Source: Pseudomonadota bacterium (GTDB lineage Bacteria; Pseudomonadota; Alphaproteobacteria; Rhodospirillales; Magnetospirillaceae). From it: a stretch of DNA of 64,000 nt. Where the stretch lies: positions 1-64,000 of the forward strand of contig JAJYTF010000018.1 of assembly GCA_021793155.1 (NCBI GenBank), written 5' to 3'. The translations under genes were made by a program, and so were the position numbers. Position 1 is the stretch's first letter; every line of letters starts with the position of its first letter. Positions 35,469 to 43,926 of this stretch are shown piece after piece. The notes under the pieces are model-generated. The model searched no databases, was not told the origin of the DNA, and saw nothing but the letters and a program-made list of their open reading frames with translations.

Positions 35469-35797
35469 CCGGCCAGCTGCTGACCTTCCCGGGCGGCCCG
35501 GCCGTCGCTCCGCGCTCCGGCTACGCCTTGCGTCTGATCGACCGCGGCGGCGTTGCCGAGATGCTCGGTGTGACCCGCGAAAAGCTCTATCGCCGGCTGG
35601 GCGAGTGGTCACACCACCCGGCCAACCCCTTTCCCGCCCCGGTGTTGGGGCGGGGCGCCGGGGCCCGCTGGGATCCACGCGCCATCGACCGTTGGGTGGC
35701 GGCCGGCGGCGAACACGCGACGGCTCCCGCGGGGATGGCCGCCGACACCGAAGACGAATGGGCGGCCCGCCTCGACGGCCGCGCCTTGACCTTGTGA
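35465..35797 (+). CDS. Small HTH DNA-binding protein between transposase and recombinase
   Basis: A 110-residue protein. Residues ~25-80 resemble the excisionase/AlpA HTH: LIDRGGVAEMLGVTREKLYR, then a loop, then RWDPRAIDRWVAAGG. It is translationally coupled to the transposase (ATGA) and lies 30 bases before a recombinase gene, the usual place for an excision or directionality factor. Confidence 0.72.
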   Translation: MTGQLLTFPGGPAVAPRSGYALRLIDRGGVAEMLGVTREKLYRRLGEWSHHPANPFPAPVLGRGAGARWDPRAIDRWVAAGGEHATAPAGMAADTEDEWAARLDGRALTL

Positions 35798-35827
35798 GCG
35801 CTGGAGCAGGCTGGTCGGAGACCCCAA

Positions 35828-37090
35828 ATGCAAGCGGCAACTGTCATATCGCCCATGGCCAAGATCGCGGTCCGCCATCTGGTCGCCAAGCCTGGCAAGG
35901 GCGGCTCCCTGCGCCGCTTCTGGGAGCCGGGCGGCAAGCTGCGCAGCGGTGGCTGGCATACGGCCCGCCTCGCCGACGACCTGGTCACTGCCATCGTCCA
36001 GGCCGAGGCGATCAACGGCGCGGTCGACCGCTGGCGCCGCGGGTCACAGACGGCAGCCGGCGCACAACATGTGGACTGCATCCTGGCCGCGGCACCGGCC
36101 GGAGTCGTCGTCGGCCACTCCCTGGCGGCACCGCCCGTGCGTCCGCGCCCGACGACGCTGGCCGGTCTCATTCATTTTTACCGGCTGTCGGATGACTTCC
36201 GCGGCCTTCGCCTCAGCACCCGGAAGACCTATGAGGACAATTTGCGTGTTCTCGAGCGGTGGGGTGGCGATGCGCCGCTCGAGGTCATGACTCCGGCGCG
36301 GTTCCGTACCCTCTGGAAGACGCTGGCCAAGCGGACTCCAACCAAGGCCGGCGGGGTGGTGGCCATGGCCCGTCTCCTGTTCGGCTGGGCGCGCCGTGAA
36401 GTTGGATACAAGGGCTATCGCCAAGACGGCGTGCTCGTCTCCGGGAATCCGGCCTCCAAGCTCGAAATCGAAACCGAGAAACCCCAGCGAACCGAAGAGG
36501 ACCTGTGGACGGCCGAAGAAATCGCCATTTTTTCTGCGGTGGCGGAGCAAATGGGACGCCTCTCGGTCGGGCTCGCCGTCGAACTCAATGCCTGGCTTGG
36601 GCAACGAGAGGGTGATCTGCTGGCGCTGGGTTGGCACCATTATCGGCAAGGCGTCATCACCGTGAACCAGTCGAAGACCAAGGCGCGAGTCCATTTGCCG
36701 GTCGATCTTATCCCGGAGCTCTCTGCTCTGCTCGATCGGCTGCGGACCCAGGCCCGGCAGAGTGCGCTGACCGCAACCACCATCTTAGTGAACGAACGCA
36801 CCGGCCGCGCTTGGTCACCCCACTCCTTCCACCATGCCTTTGCCGAGGTGCGGACCAAAGCCAAGGACTGGTGTCCCTCCCTGGCCGGGCGCCAGTTCAT
36901 GCTCCTGCGCCACACGGCGATCGCTCGCCTCGCGGAGGCAGGGTGCACGACCGAAGAGATCTCGGCGATCAGCGGCCATACCCTCCAATCGGTGGTGCTG
37001 ATCCTCGAGCGCTACCATGTGCGCACCAAGAAAATGGCCGAGACGGCTTTTCTGAAGCGGTTGCGCAGCCTGCGATCCGAAGATCGGTGA
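35828..37090 (+). CDS. Tyrosine recombinase/integrase
   Basis: A 420-residue integrase. After a ~110-residue N-terminal arm-binding-type region comes the core-binding domain (LRLSTRKTYEDNLRVLERW), then the catalytic domain with box I around LNAWLGQREGDLLAL, MLLRHTAIARLAEAG (HTA in place of the strict HxLR spacing) and ISGHTLQSVVLILERYHV with the Tyr. GGAGACC precedes the ATG at 35828; an in-frame ATG at 35855 is an alternative. Its size and position, 4 kb from the intact tRNA-Leu, make it a candidate integrase of the island. Confidence 0.88.
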   Translation: MQAATVISPMAKIAVRHLVAKPGKGGSLRRFWEPGGKLRSGGWHTARLADDLVTAIVQAEAINGAVDRWRRGSQTAAGAQHVDCILAAAPAGVVVGHSLAAPPVRPRPTTLAGLIHFYRLSDDFRGLRLSTRKTYEDNLRVLERWGGDAPLEVMTPARFRTLWKTLAKRTPTKAGGVVAMARLLFGWARREVGYKGYRQDGVLVSGNPASKLEIETEKPQRTEEDLWTAEEIAIFSAVAEQMGRLSVGLAVELNAWLGQREGDLLALGWHHYRQGVITVNQSKTKARVHLPVDLIPELSALLDRLRTQARQSALTATTILVNERTGRAWSPHSFHHAFAEVRTKAKDWCPSLAGRQFMLLRHTAIARLAEAGCTTEEISAISGHTLQSVVLILERYHVRTKKMAETAFLKRLRSLRSEDR

Positions 37091-37242
37091 CCACCGGTCG
37101 CTCTCATCCGCTTGAATCCGGATCATCGCCGGAACGAGGCATTGTCACCCGACGCAGAGACGTGCCAATGTGGCTTGGAACAAAGAGCGAACATTTTCTC
37201 GGCGCCCAACCAGGAACCCGACTTCGTGCGGGGCATGATGCC

Positions 37243-37440
37243 ATGAGTGAAAGAAGCGTTCACGACCGTGCCGTCGAGCTGATCGCCCGAATTCTGTGCC
37301 GGGTGGTCGGCATCGCCGAAGTGGATGTTGATGGCTCGGCCAACTGGTGGATCTTCGTCGGCGACGCCGAGGCGCTGGTCAGCGATGCCGAGCGGCGGTT
37401 CCCGCCACCTCCAGGGCCGCCACCCAGGATCGAAAATTGA
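37243..37440 (+). CDS. Small hypothetical protein
   Basis: A 65-residue frame (MSERSVHDRAVELIARI to PPPGPPPRIEN). It has a helical start, a short strand segment (GSANWWIFVGD) and a proline-rich tail. No family is recognised and no clear ribosome binding site is seen. It could be a genuine small gene of the mobile region; confidence is limited. Confidence 0.4.
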   Translation: MSERSVHDRAVELIARILCRVVGIAEVDVDGSANWWIFVGDAEALVSDAERRFPPPPGPPPRIEN

Positions 37441-37907
37441 CCGCCACGTCCAGTGGCGTTCGGAAGCAAGGCCGATACTGTGACCGGCTTCCTGTCCGGT
37501 CCGACCTTCATCAGTCAGTCACTGCGCCGACCATTTGCGTCGGCCGTGCGCTGATGACCCGATGGCGGCGTTGGTTGTAGCTGAACTGGGCGGGCAGCTA
37601 AGAGCCCATCGCGGGCGTTACATAGATCAGAGCCTGTTCTCAATCGCGGACGTTGTGCTGAATAGGTGCGCCGGGCGGCCGACACCGCCCGTGACAGGTG
37701 GCCCATGGGGCTTGGCCCCATTCTCTCGGCCTCGGGTTGCCTTGTTTTAAATACCTTCTTCGTTATTCGCCAAAGGATCGTGACGCCGATCAGGTGTCGG
37801 AGTAAAAAGTGTATTATCAATAAACCCAGGAATACCTGCGGGTTTGATCATGACCGCGATGATGCGCTTCGTGATGTCGCGGGCGTTTGTGACAGAGGTT
37901 CCTAAAT
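37441..37907. other. Intergenic region before the Gabija pair
   Basis: About 470 bases without a convincing gene. The right half (37740-37880) is less GC-rich (TTGTTTTAAATACCTTCTT) and probably contains the gajA promoter. Short frames here do not resemble known proteins. Confidence 0.4.
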
Positions 37908-39635
37908 ATGGCGCGTATTCGAAAGGTCGAGATCGAGAATTTCCGGGGGATCAAGAAATTCTCCTGGGTGCCTTCGGCTGGAATGAACTGTCTCATCGGT
38001 CCCGGCGACAGCGGCAAATCATCAATACTGGATGCGCTGGATTTCTGCCTCGGCGCGCGCCGCAATATTCCGTTCTCCGACGCCGACTTTCATCGCCTGG
38101 ATGTCGAGAAGCCAATCAGGATCGAAGTAACCATCGGCGAACTCGACGACGGCATGAAGAGCCTTGACCAATACGGCCTCTATGTCAGGAATTTCGATGC
38201 GGCGACCGGCAATGTCGAAGACGAGCCGGAAAACGACGGCGAAACCGTCCTGACGGTCAAGCTGACCGTCGGCAGCGATCTTGATCCCGTCTGGTCGCTG
38301 GTTTCGGAACGGGCCGCTGCCCAAGGGCAGACGCGGAACCTCGGTTGGAACGATCGCGTTCGGCTCGCGCCGACCCGTATCGGCGTCATGGCGGACTATC
38401 ATCTCGGATGGAGCCGCGGTTCGGTGCTCAACCGGGTATCGGAAGAGCGCGCCGATGCATCGGCGGCTCTGGCTAAGGCGGCCCGCGATGCCCGTGCCGC
38501 TTTTGGAACCGATGCCGAGCAGCAACTTGGCGAGACCTTGCAGATCGTCGCCGCGACGGCGAAGGAATTGGGTATTCCGGTGGGCGACGCCGTCAAGGCC
38601 ATGCTCGACGCTCACTCGGTGTCCTTCACGGGCGGAACGATCTCGCTGCACGACGAGGATGGCGTGCCCTTGCGCGGCCTCGGCACCGGTTCCTCGCGTC
38701 TGCTTGTCGCCGGGCTTCAGCGCAAAGCGTCGGAACAGGCGCGGATCATCCTCATCGATGAGCTGGAGTACGGCCTTGAACCGCACCGCATCATCCGGTT
38801 GCTCGGCTCGCTGGGCGCGAAGAATAGCCCGCCGCCGCTTCAGGTGTTCATGACCACGCATTCGCCGGTCGCCTTGCGCGAACTCTCGGGCGACCAGTTG
38901 TTTGTCGTGCGCGCCAAGCCCGACGCGCACGAGGTCTTGGCCGTGGGCACGGCGGATGATGTTCAAGGCACCATCCGCGTCTGTCCGGACGCATTTCTTG
39001 CCCCGTCGATCATCGTGTGCGAAGGGGCCAGCGAAGTTGGGCTTGCGCGTGGTATAGACCAATTCAGGTCAGGACAGGGCAAAGATTCTATCAGCGCTCT
39101 CGGCGTCGCTCTGGTGGACAGCGGCGGTGGCAGCGCTGACCGGCCCTTTGAGCGCGCCAGCCCGCTTCTCGCGCTCGGCTATCGCGTGGCCGTTCTCAGG
39201 GACGATGATAAGAAGCCGACCCCGGCGACCGAGCAGGCTCACGTGAACAAGGGCGGCGCCGTCGTCGCCTGGCGCGACGGCCTTGCGCTCGAGGACGAGC
39301 TGTTTCTCAGCCTTTCCGACGACGGTGTCGTCAAGTTGGTCGAACGGGCTGTCGCGTTGCACGGTGCCGATCTTATCAACGAACAAATTAAGTCGGCTTC
39401 GGGAGGAACGAGGGATCTTGAGGCGGTTCGCTTGGAGCCTCTTCTTGGTGACATTTCCGATGACACGCGCCAGCTTCTCGGCAAGGCCGCGCGAACGAAA
39501 CAGAACAGTTGGTTCAAGACCGTCACGCGGATGGAGGATGCCGCCCGCGAGATCGTCGGGCCTGACCTCGAACAGGCCGACGAGGGTTTTCGGGAGCTGA
39601 TCGAACGCATCTTCAGTTGGGCCAATAATGCCTGA
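37908..39635 (+). CDS. gajA: GajA-like OLD-family ATPase/TOPRIM nuclease
   Basis: A 575-residue OLD-family protein, the endonuclease of Gabija. Motifs: GPGDSGKSS (Walker A, ~31-39), an ABC-type signature near GLGTGSSRLLVAGLQ, and IILIDELEYGLEPHR (Walker B). The C-terminal TOPRIM domain shows IIVCEGASEVGL with the metal-binding Glu, and LRDDDKKP with the paired Asp residues. In Gabija, GajA cuts phage DNA when nucleotide levels fall, together with GajB. Size fits the family, and the next gene is a UvrD-like helicase with an 8-base overlap. Confidence 0.88.
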   Translation: MARIRKVEIENFRGIKKFSWVPSAGMNCLIGPGDSGKSSILDALDFCLGARRNIPFSDADFHRLDVEKPIRIEVTIGELDDGMKSLDQYGLYVRNFDAATGNVEDEPENDGETVLTVKLTVGSDLDPVWSLVSERAAAQGQTRNLGWNDRVRLAPTRIGVMADYHLGWSRGSVLNRVSEERADASAALAKAARDARAAFGTDAEQQLGETLQIVAATAKELGIPVGDAVKAMLDAHSVSFTGGTISLHDEDGVPLRGLGTGSSRLLVAGLQRKASEQARIILIDELEYGLEPHRIIRLLGSLGAKNSPPPLQVFMTTHSPVALRELSGDQLFVVRAKPDAHEVLAVGTADDVQGTIRVCPDAFLAPSIIVCEGASEVGLARGIDQFRSGQGKDSISALGVALVDSGGGSADRPFERASPLLALGYRVAVLRDDDKKPTPATEQAHVNKGGAVVAWRDGLALEDELFLSLSDDGVVKLVERAVALHGADLINEQIKSASGGTRDLEAVRLEPLLGDISDDTRQLLGKAARTKQNSWFKTVTRMEDAAREIVGPDLEQADEGFRELIERIFSWANNA

Positions 39636-41055
39636 CGCTATCGACCTTCTGGCGATTGACCGTGGCACTGTCACCGCGCCGGCGGGATGCGGAAAGACCC
39701 ATTGTATCTCGGATGCCCTGGTCCGCCATGATCGACCCAAGCCGATCCTGATCCTGACGCACACCAACGCCGGTGTTGTCGCCTTGCGCGGCCGACTGGA
39801 TCGTGCGGGCGTTCCTTCGCGCGCCTATCGCCTCGCTACGATCGACGGCTGGGCCATGCGGCTCATCTCGATGTTCCCGGCGCGGAGCGCCCACAATCCC
39901 GACATTCTCAAGCTGACAAATCCCGGAGCTGATTATCCGAATATCCGCGTGGCGGCGTTCAATCTGTTGAAAAACGGGCATATCAACGATGTTCTCGCCG
40001 CCAGCTATTCCCGTCTCATCGTCGACGAATATCAGGACTGCTCCCTCCGGCAGCATGCCGTCGTTTACTATGCCGCCGAGGTCCTCCCGACCTGCCTGCT
40101 CGGCGATCCCATGCAAGCCATTTTTGGGTTCGGCTCCGACCCTCTGGCAAAATGGGATGAGCATGTCATCGCCTATTTTCCGGTGGCCGGCGAACTCACA
40201 ACGCCATGGCGCTGGAAAAACGCTGGCGCCGAGGCGCTCGGCCTCTGGCTGCTCGAGGTCCGGCGCCTCTTGTTGGCGGGCCAACCGGTCGATCTCCGTT
40301 CCGGTCCTGCCGGGATGGTCAACTGGGTGCAACTGGACGGCGCTCAGGATCACCCGAGGCAACTGCAAGCGGGGAGGGTGCGTCCGCCCAACGGCGACGG
40401 CCACGTGCTGATTATCGGCGAAAGCACGAACCCTGACGGCCAACGGCTGTTCGCCAGCCAGACGCCCGGCGCTATCACCGTGGAAGCCGTCGATCTCAAG
40501 GATTTGGTCTCGTTCGCACGGCGGTTCGACCTGAAATCTCCCGACGCCCTCGAACAGGTTGCCAATTTTGCCCAAAGCGTCATGACGAATGTCGGCGCGG
40601 CCGACCTCTTGCGCCGCGTTCAATCCCTGCAGCGCGGCACCGCGCGAAACCCGCCGACCGATGTCGAAAATGCGGCTTTGGCTTTTGCGCGAGCGCCTTC
40701 GCATCGGCGGGCCGCCGAGCTGTTGGCCGAAATCGGCAAAGAGGCGGGCGTCAGGACGCATCGGCCCGCAGTCCTGCGAAACTGCATCAAAGCCCTTCAA
40801 TTGTGCGACGGGACCGAAGGGCTGAGCTTTGCCGATGCGGCTGTCCGCATGCGGGAGCAGAACCGGTTGATCGGGCGGCCATTGCCGAAGCGGGCGGTCG
40901 GCAGCACCCTTTTGCTGAAGGGGCTCGAAGCCGATGTCGCCGTTGTCCTCAATGCCGACAAGCTTGACGCGAAAAACCTCTATGTAGCCATGACGCGAGG
41001 ATCGAAGCTACTGACCGTTTGCTCGCCGTCACCGATCCTTAAGCCCAGGCCGTGA
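39628..41055 (+). CDS. gajB: GajB-like UvrD/Rep helicase
   Basis: A 475-residue superfamily 1 helicase. It has APAGCGKT (Walker A), RLIVDEYQDCSLRQH (motif II), LLGDPMQAIFGF (motif III), STLLLKGLEADVAVVL (motif V-like) and NLYVAMTRGSKLL (motif VI). The compact size and the pairing with an OLD-family nuclease match GajB. Its stop is ~190 bases from the tRNA-Leu gene, so Gabija is the last system at the right edge of the island. Confidence 0.88.
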   Translation: MPDAIDLLAIDRGTVTAPAGCGKTHCISDALVRHDRPKPILILTHTNAGVVALRGRLDRAGVPSRAYRLATIDGWAMRLISMFPARSAHNPDILKLTNPGADYPNIRVAAFNLLKNGHINDVLAASYSRLIVDEYQDCSLRQHAVVYYAAEVLPTCLLGDPMQAIFGFGSDPLAKWDEHVIAYFPVAGELTTPWRWKNAGAEALGLWLLEVRRLLLAGQPVDLRSGPAGMVNWVQLDGAQDHPRQLQAGRVRPPNGDGHVLIIGESTNPDGQRLFASQTPGAITVEAVDLKDLVSFARRFDLKSPDALEQVANFAQSVMTNVGAADLLRRVQSLQRGTARNPPTDVENAALAFARAPSHRRAAELLAEIGKEAGVRTHRPAVLRNCIKALQLCDGTEGLSFADAAVRMREQNRLIGRPLPKRAVGSTLLLKGLEADVAVVLNADKLDAKNLYVAMTRGSKLLTVCSPSPILKPRP

Positions 41056-41169
41056 ACTCTGCCAAGCCGCTTTTGGCGCGGCCCCTGCGTCGTGATACCG
41101 TTGCGGGCGAATCAATGAAGGGGGCTGACGGCACGCTGCGTGGGCGAATGAGAACAAACCGGCACAGAA

Positions 41170-41200
41170 GGTCTGACGTCAGACCCTGAAAAGGTCTGAC
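41170..41200. repeat. GTCTGAC dyad and repeat next to the tRNA
   Basis: GGTCTGACGTCAGACC (41170-41185) is a perfect 16-base palindrome, and GGTCTGAC recurs at 41193-41200. Related TCTGAC motifs lie beside both other tRNA fragments: 17904-17920 and 17942-17949, and an inverted pair at ~14078 and ~14131. They may be arm-type binding sites for the island recombinase. Confidence 0.45.
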
Positions 41201-41248
41201 AGTCGGCCTGTTCCCGTTCCGTGCCATCCGCTATGTGCTTGATTTAAT

Positions 41249-41334
41249 TGGTGCCCCAGGCCGGACTCGAACCAGCACGCCCTTGCGAGCAACAGATTTT
41301 GAGTCTGCCGCGTCTACCATTCCGCCACTGGGGC
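41249..41334 (-). tRNA. tRNA-Leu (anticodon CAA)
   Basis: The minus strand gives a complete cloverleaf from GCCCCAG to CTGGGGC-A-CCA. The D-arm region GGAATGGTAGACG, the anticodon stem-loop CAGACTCAAAATCTG (anticodon CAA), a long variable arm with GCTCGCAAGGGC, and the T arm GCTGGTTCGAGTCCGGC are all present. The CCA end is encoded. The island lies on its 3' side. Confidence 0.95.
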
Positions 41335-41488
41335 ACCGGGAGGTAGGAGGGCAGATCATAGCCAAGCTTCGGTGGCGGTCAATCACTTGTGCAGAAGGGC
41401 ACGGCGATTCGCCCCATTCGCTCGTTGCGCAGCATGGCGGGAGGCTGTTACACCTCGAGGCTTCCGCGGAATTTTCCATGGGTTGCCG

Positions 41489-42067
41489 ATGCTGCAGCGT
41501 ACCTATGACTGGATGATGGGGTTGGCCAACCATCGCCATGCATTGTGGTGGCTGGCCGTCGTCGCCTTCATCGAGAGTTCGGTCTTTCCCATACCGCCCG
41601 ACATCATGCTGGTGCCCATGGTGCTGGCGGCGCGCGACAAGGCCCTGCGCTTCGCCGCAGTGGCGACCGTGGCTTCGGTCATCGGCGGCTGGCTGGGTTA
41701 CGCCATCGGCTATTTCCTGTACGAGGCGGTGGGGCGGCCGATCATCGGCTTCTACCACCTGACGGCCGGCTTCGCCGTGTTCCAGGCCAAGTTCAACGAG
41801 TACGGGGCGTGGATCGTGCTGATCAAGGGCATGACCCCGATCCCCTACAAGCTGATCACCATCGCCTCGGGTGTCGCCCATCTCGACCCGGTGGTGTTCA
41901 CCCTGGCCTCGATCGGCTCGCGCGCCATGCGCTTCTTCCTGGTTGCCGGCCTGCTCTATTACTTCGGCGAGCCGATTCGCGACTTCATCGAACGGCGGCT
42001 GACACTGGTCACCACCACATTCGTCGTGGTGCTGGTCGGCGGCTTTCTCGCCATCAAACTGGTCTGA
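41489..42067 (+). CDS. DedA/YqaA-type SNARE-associated membrane protein
   Basis: A 192-residue integral membrane protein of the DedA/VTT superfamily, YqaA-like. Hydrophobic segments lie at about residues 20-45, 55-80 and 125-190; the family signature is seen as FIESSVFPIPPDIMLVPMVLA and GAWIVLIKGMTPIPYKLITIASG. DedA proteins are linked to lipid (undecaprenyl phosphate or phospholipid) transport and membrane homeostasis. The start MLQRTYDWMM at 41489 was preferred to a longer frame overlapping non-family sequence. dsbB follows 7 bases later. Confidence 0.9.
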   Translation: MLQRTYDWMMGLANHRHALWWLAVVAFIESSVFPIPPDIMLVPMVLAARDKALRFAAVATVASVIGGWLGYAIGYFLYEAVGRPIIGFYHLTAGFAVFQAKFNEYGAWIVLIKGMTPIPYKLITIASGVAHLDPVVFTLASIGSRAMRFFLVAGLLYYFGEPIRDFIERRLTLVTTTFVVVLVGGFLAIKLV

Positions 42068-42074
42068 ACCTGCC

Positions 42075-42563
42075 ATGTCTTCCACGCGCCAACTTCCCGC
42101 CTTCATCCTGCTGGCCTGCCTGGGAGCCCTGGCCTCGGCCCTGACCGCCCAGTACGGCTTCGGATTGCGCCCCTGTGTTCTTTGCCTGTATCAGCGGGTT
42201 CCCTATGCGCTGGCCGGACTGCTGGCGGCCATTGCGCTTCTGCCGGCAGTTCCGCTGCGCGGCAGGGCGGTTCTGGCGGGTCTGTGCGCCTGCGCCTTCC
42301 TGATTAATTCCGGCATTGCCGTATTTCACGTCGGCGTCGAGAACCATTGGTGGGCCGGGCTGGCCGCCTGTTCCGGCGGCGGTCCTCAGGCTCAGACCGT
42401 GGCGGACCTGAAGGCCATGCTGGCCGGCCCGCCGCCGCCCCGTTGCGACCAGATTCCCTGGGCGCTGTTCGGCATCTCGATGGCAGGTTACAATGTCTTC
42501 GCGTCGCTCGCCCTGGCGTTGTTCGCCGGCTGGGCGGCAACACGTCTGAAGAGGGCCGCATGA
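42075..42563 (+). CDS. dsbB: Disulfide bond formation protein B
   Basis: A 162-residue inner-membrane quinone reductase that reoxidises DsbA. Four hydrophobic segments are visible. The periplasmic Cys pairs are C34-x2-C37 (RPCVLCLYQR) and C99/C124 (AACSGGG and PPRCDQIPW). QRVPY after the first pair is family-typical. It overlaps the coq7 start by 4 bases (ATGA). Confidence 0.95.
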   Translation: MSSTRQLPAFILLACLGALASALTAQYGFGLRPCVLCLYQRVPYALAGLLAAIALLPAVPLRGRAVLAGLCACAFLINSGIAVFHVGVENHWWAGLAACSGGGPQAQTVADLKAMLAGPPPPRCDQIPWALFGISMAGYNVFASLALALFAGWAATRLKRAA

Positions 42564-43117
42564 CCAAGACCACCGGCGAAGACCATATGCCCGGCGACCC
42601 TTCGCCTCGCGAACTGCTGGAGCGGATCATCCGCGTCGACCAGGCCGGCGAATACGGCGCGGTCCGCATTTACCAGGGGCAGCGCGCGGTGCTCGGCCGT
42701 CGTGCTTCCTGCGCGGAAACGCTGCGCCACATGGAAGAACAGGAGCGCCAGCACCTCGACTGCTTCACCAGGCTGGTTGCCGAGCGCCGCGTCCGTCCCA
42801 CGCTGATGCAACCGCTGTGGCACGTCATGGGGTTCGCCCTGGGGGCCGGTACGGCATTGCTGGGCGAACGGGCGGCGATGGCCTGCACGGTCGCCGTCGA
42901 AGAGGTGATCGACGAGCATTACGCCCGCCAGGCGGAGCAGTTGGGCGACGACGAGCCCGAACTGAAGCAGACGGTAGAAGAATACCGCGCCCACGAGGTG
43001 GCCCATCGGGATGCCGCCCTGGCCCACGGGGCCGAGCGGGCGCCGGGATATCCGCTCCTGGTGTCGGCCATCAAGACGGGGTCGCGCCTGGCGATCTGGC
43101 TGTCGGAGCGCCTCTGA
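42560..43117 (+). CDS. coq7: Ubiquinone biosynthesis hydroxylase Coq7
   Basis: A 185-residue di-iron hydroxylase that adds the C6 hydroxyl group of demethoxyubiquinone. Ligands visible: E31 (DQAGEYGA), E62-x2-H65 (EEQERQH), E114 (AVEEVIDEHYARQ) and E146-x2-H149 (EYRAHEVAHRDAAL). It binds the membrane surface. It is translationally coupled to dsbB, another quinone-using protein. Confidence 0.95.
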   Translation: MTKTTGEDHMPGDPSPRELLERIIRVDQAGEYGAVRIYQGQRAVLGRRASCAETLRHMEEQERQHLDCFTRLVAERRVRPTLMQPLWHVMGFALGAGTALLGERAAMACTVAVEEVIDEHYARQAEQLGDDEPELKQTVEEYRAHEVAHRDAALAHGAERAPGYPLLVSAIKTGSRLAIWLSERL

Positions 43118-43236
43118 ACGGTTCGCGCATCCAAAAAAGAAACAAAAGGAAGCAAAACGGAATTGCCGCGGGTTGGGTTCCCCGGTAGTCTGCGGCCCTG
43201 GCGCCACTGCGCCAGCCTCGGGTGAAAAGGGGAACC

Positions 43237-43926
43237 ATGATCAGGAAGACTTGCCTGACGGCCATGGCCGTCGTTTCGGCCACCGTGTCGATTATCGGAG
43301 GCGCTATCCAGGCCCGGGCGGAAGCCCTGATTTCGTCGGTATCGCCGCAGGTTTCGGCGGGCACGCTGGGCATTGGGCCCGAGATCGACACACGGCTGGC
43401 GAACCTGCCGCTCGGCCTGCGGCTGGGCGCGAATTTCTTCAGTTTCGACAGGAACATCAGCACCAGCGACATCACCTATCGCGGCAAGGCCAATTTGGCC
43501 AATGGCGGGCTGATCGCCGACTGGTACCCGTTCATCACCGGTTTCCGCCTGTCGGCGGGGCTCAAGGTCAATGGCAATGAAGCCACGGTGACCGCCATTC
43601 CGGCAACAGGCGGAACCGTTACTGTCAACCATCAGACCTATTCGGCGGCCGGCAGCTCGCTGGCCGGGAAGATCGGCTTCGACACCTTCGCTCCTTATGC
43701 CGGCGTTGGTTTTGCAGGGCAGATTTTCGGCGGGCCGACCCTGGGCTTCGACTTGGGCGCCATGTTCCACGGCACGCCGAAAGCGACTCTGAATGCCAGC
43801 GGCCCGATCACCACGGTGCCCGGCTTTGCCGCCAATCTGGCCCAGGAACAGCAGAATCTTGAGGACAAGGTCAGGGACTTCTGGGTCTATCCGGTGGTCG
43901 ATATTTCGCTCGGCTGGAGGTTCTAA
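43237..43926 (+). CDS. Outer-membrane beta-barrel-like protein
   Basis: A 229-residue secreted protein starting MIRKTCLTAMAVVS with a Sec signal peptide ending near IQARAEA. The mature part has repeated amphipathic strands (PLGLRLGANFFSFD, GFRLSAGLKVNGNEATV, GPTLGFDLGAMFHG) and ends VYPVVDISLGWRF, a terminal aromatic residue typical of outer-membrane barrels. AAGGGGA lies before the ATG. The specific function is not known. Its last codons overlap those of the convergent HNH gene. Confidence 0.8.
   Translation: MIRKTCLTAMAVVSATVSIIGGAIQARAEALISSVSPQVSAGTLGIGPEIDTRLANLPLGLRLGANFFSFDRNISTSDITYRGKANLANGGLIADWYPFITGFRLSAGLKVNGNEATVTAIPATGGTVTVNHQTYSAAGSSLAGKIGFDTFAPYAGVGFAGQIFGGPTLGFDLGAMFHGTPKATLNASGPITTVPGFAANLAQEQQNLEDKVRDFWVYPVVDISLGWRF

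Noticed and set aside
37908-41055. PARIS or retron-type assignment for the OLD-family gene
   Set aside because: There is no AriA-type partner or reverse transcriptase; the neighbour is a UvrD-like helicase as in Gabija.
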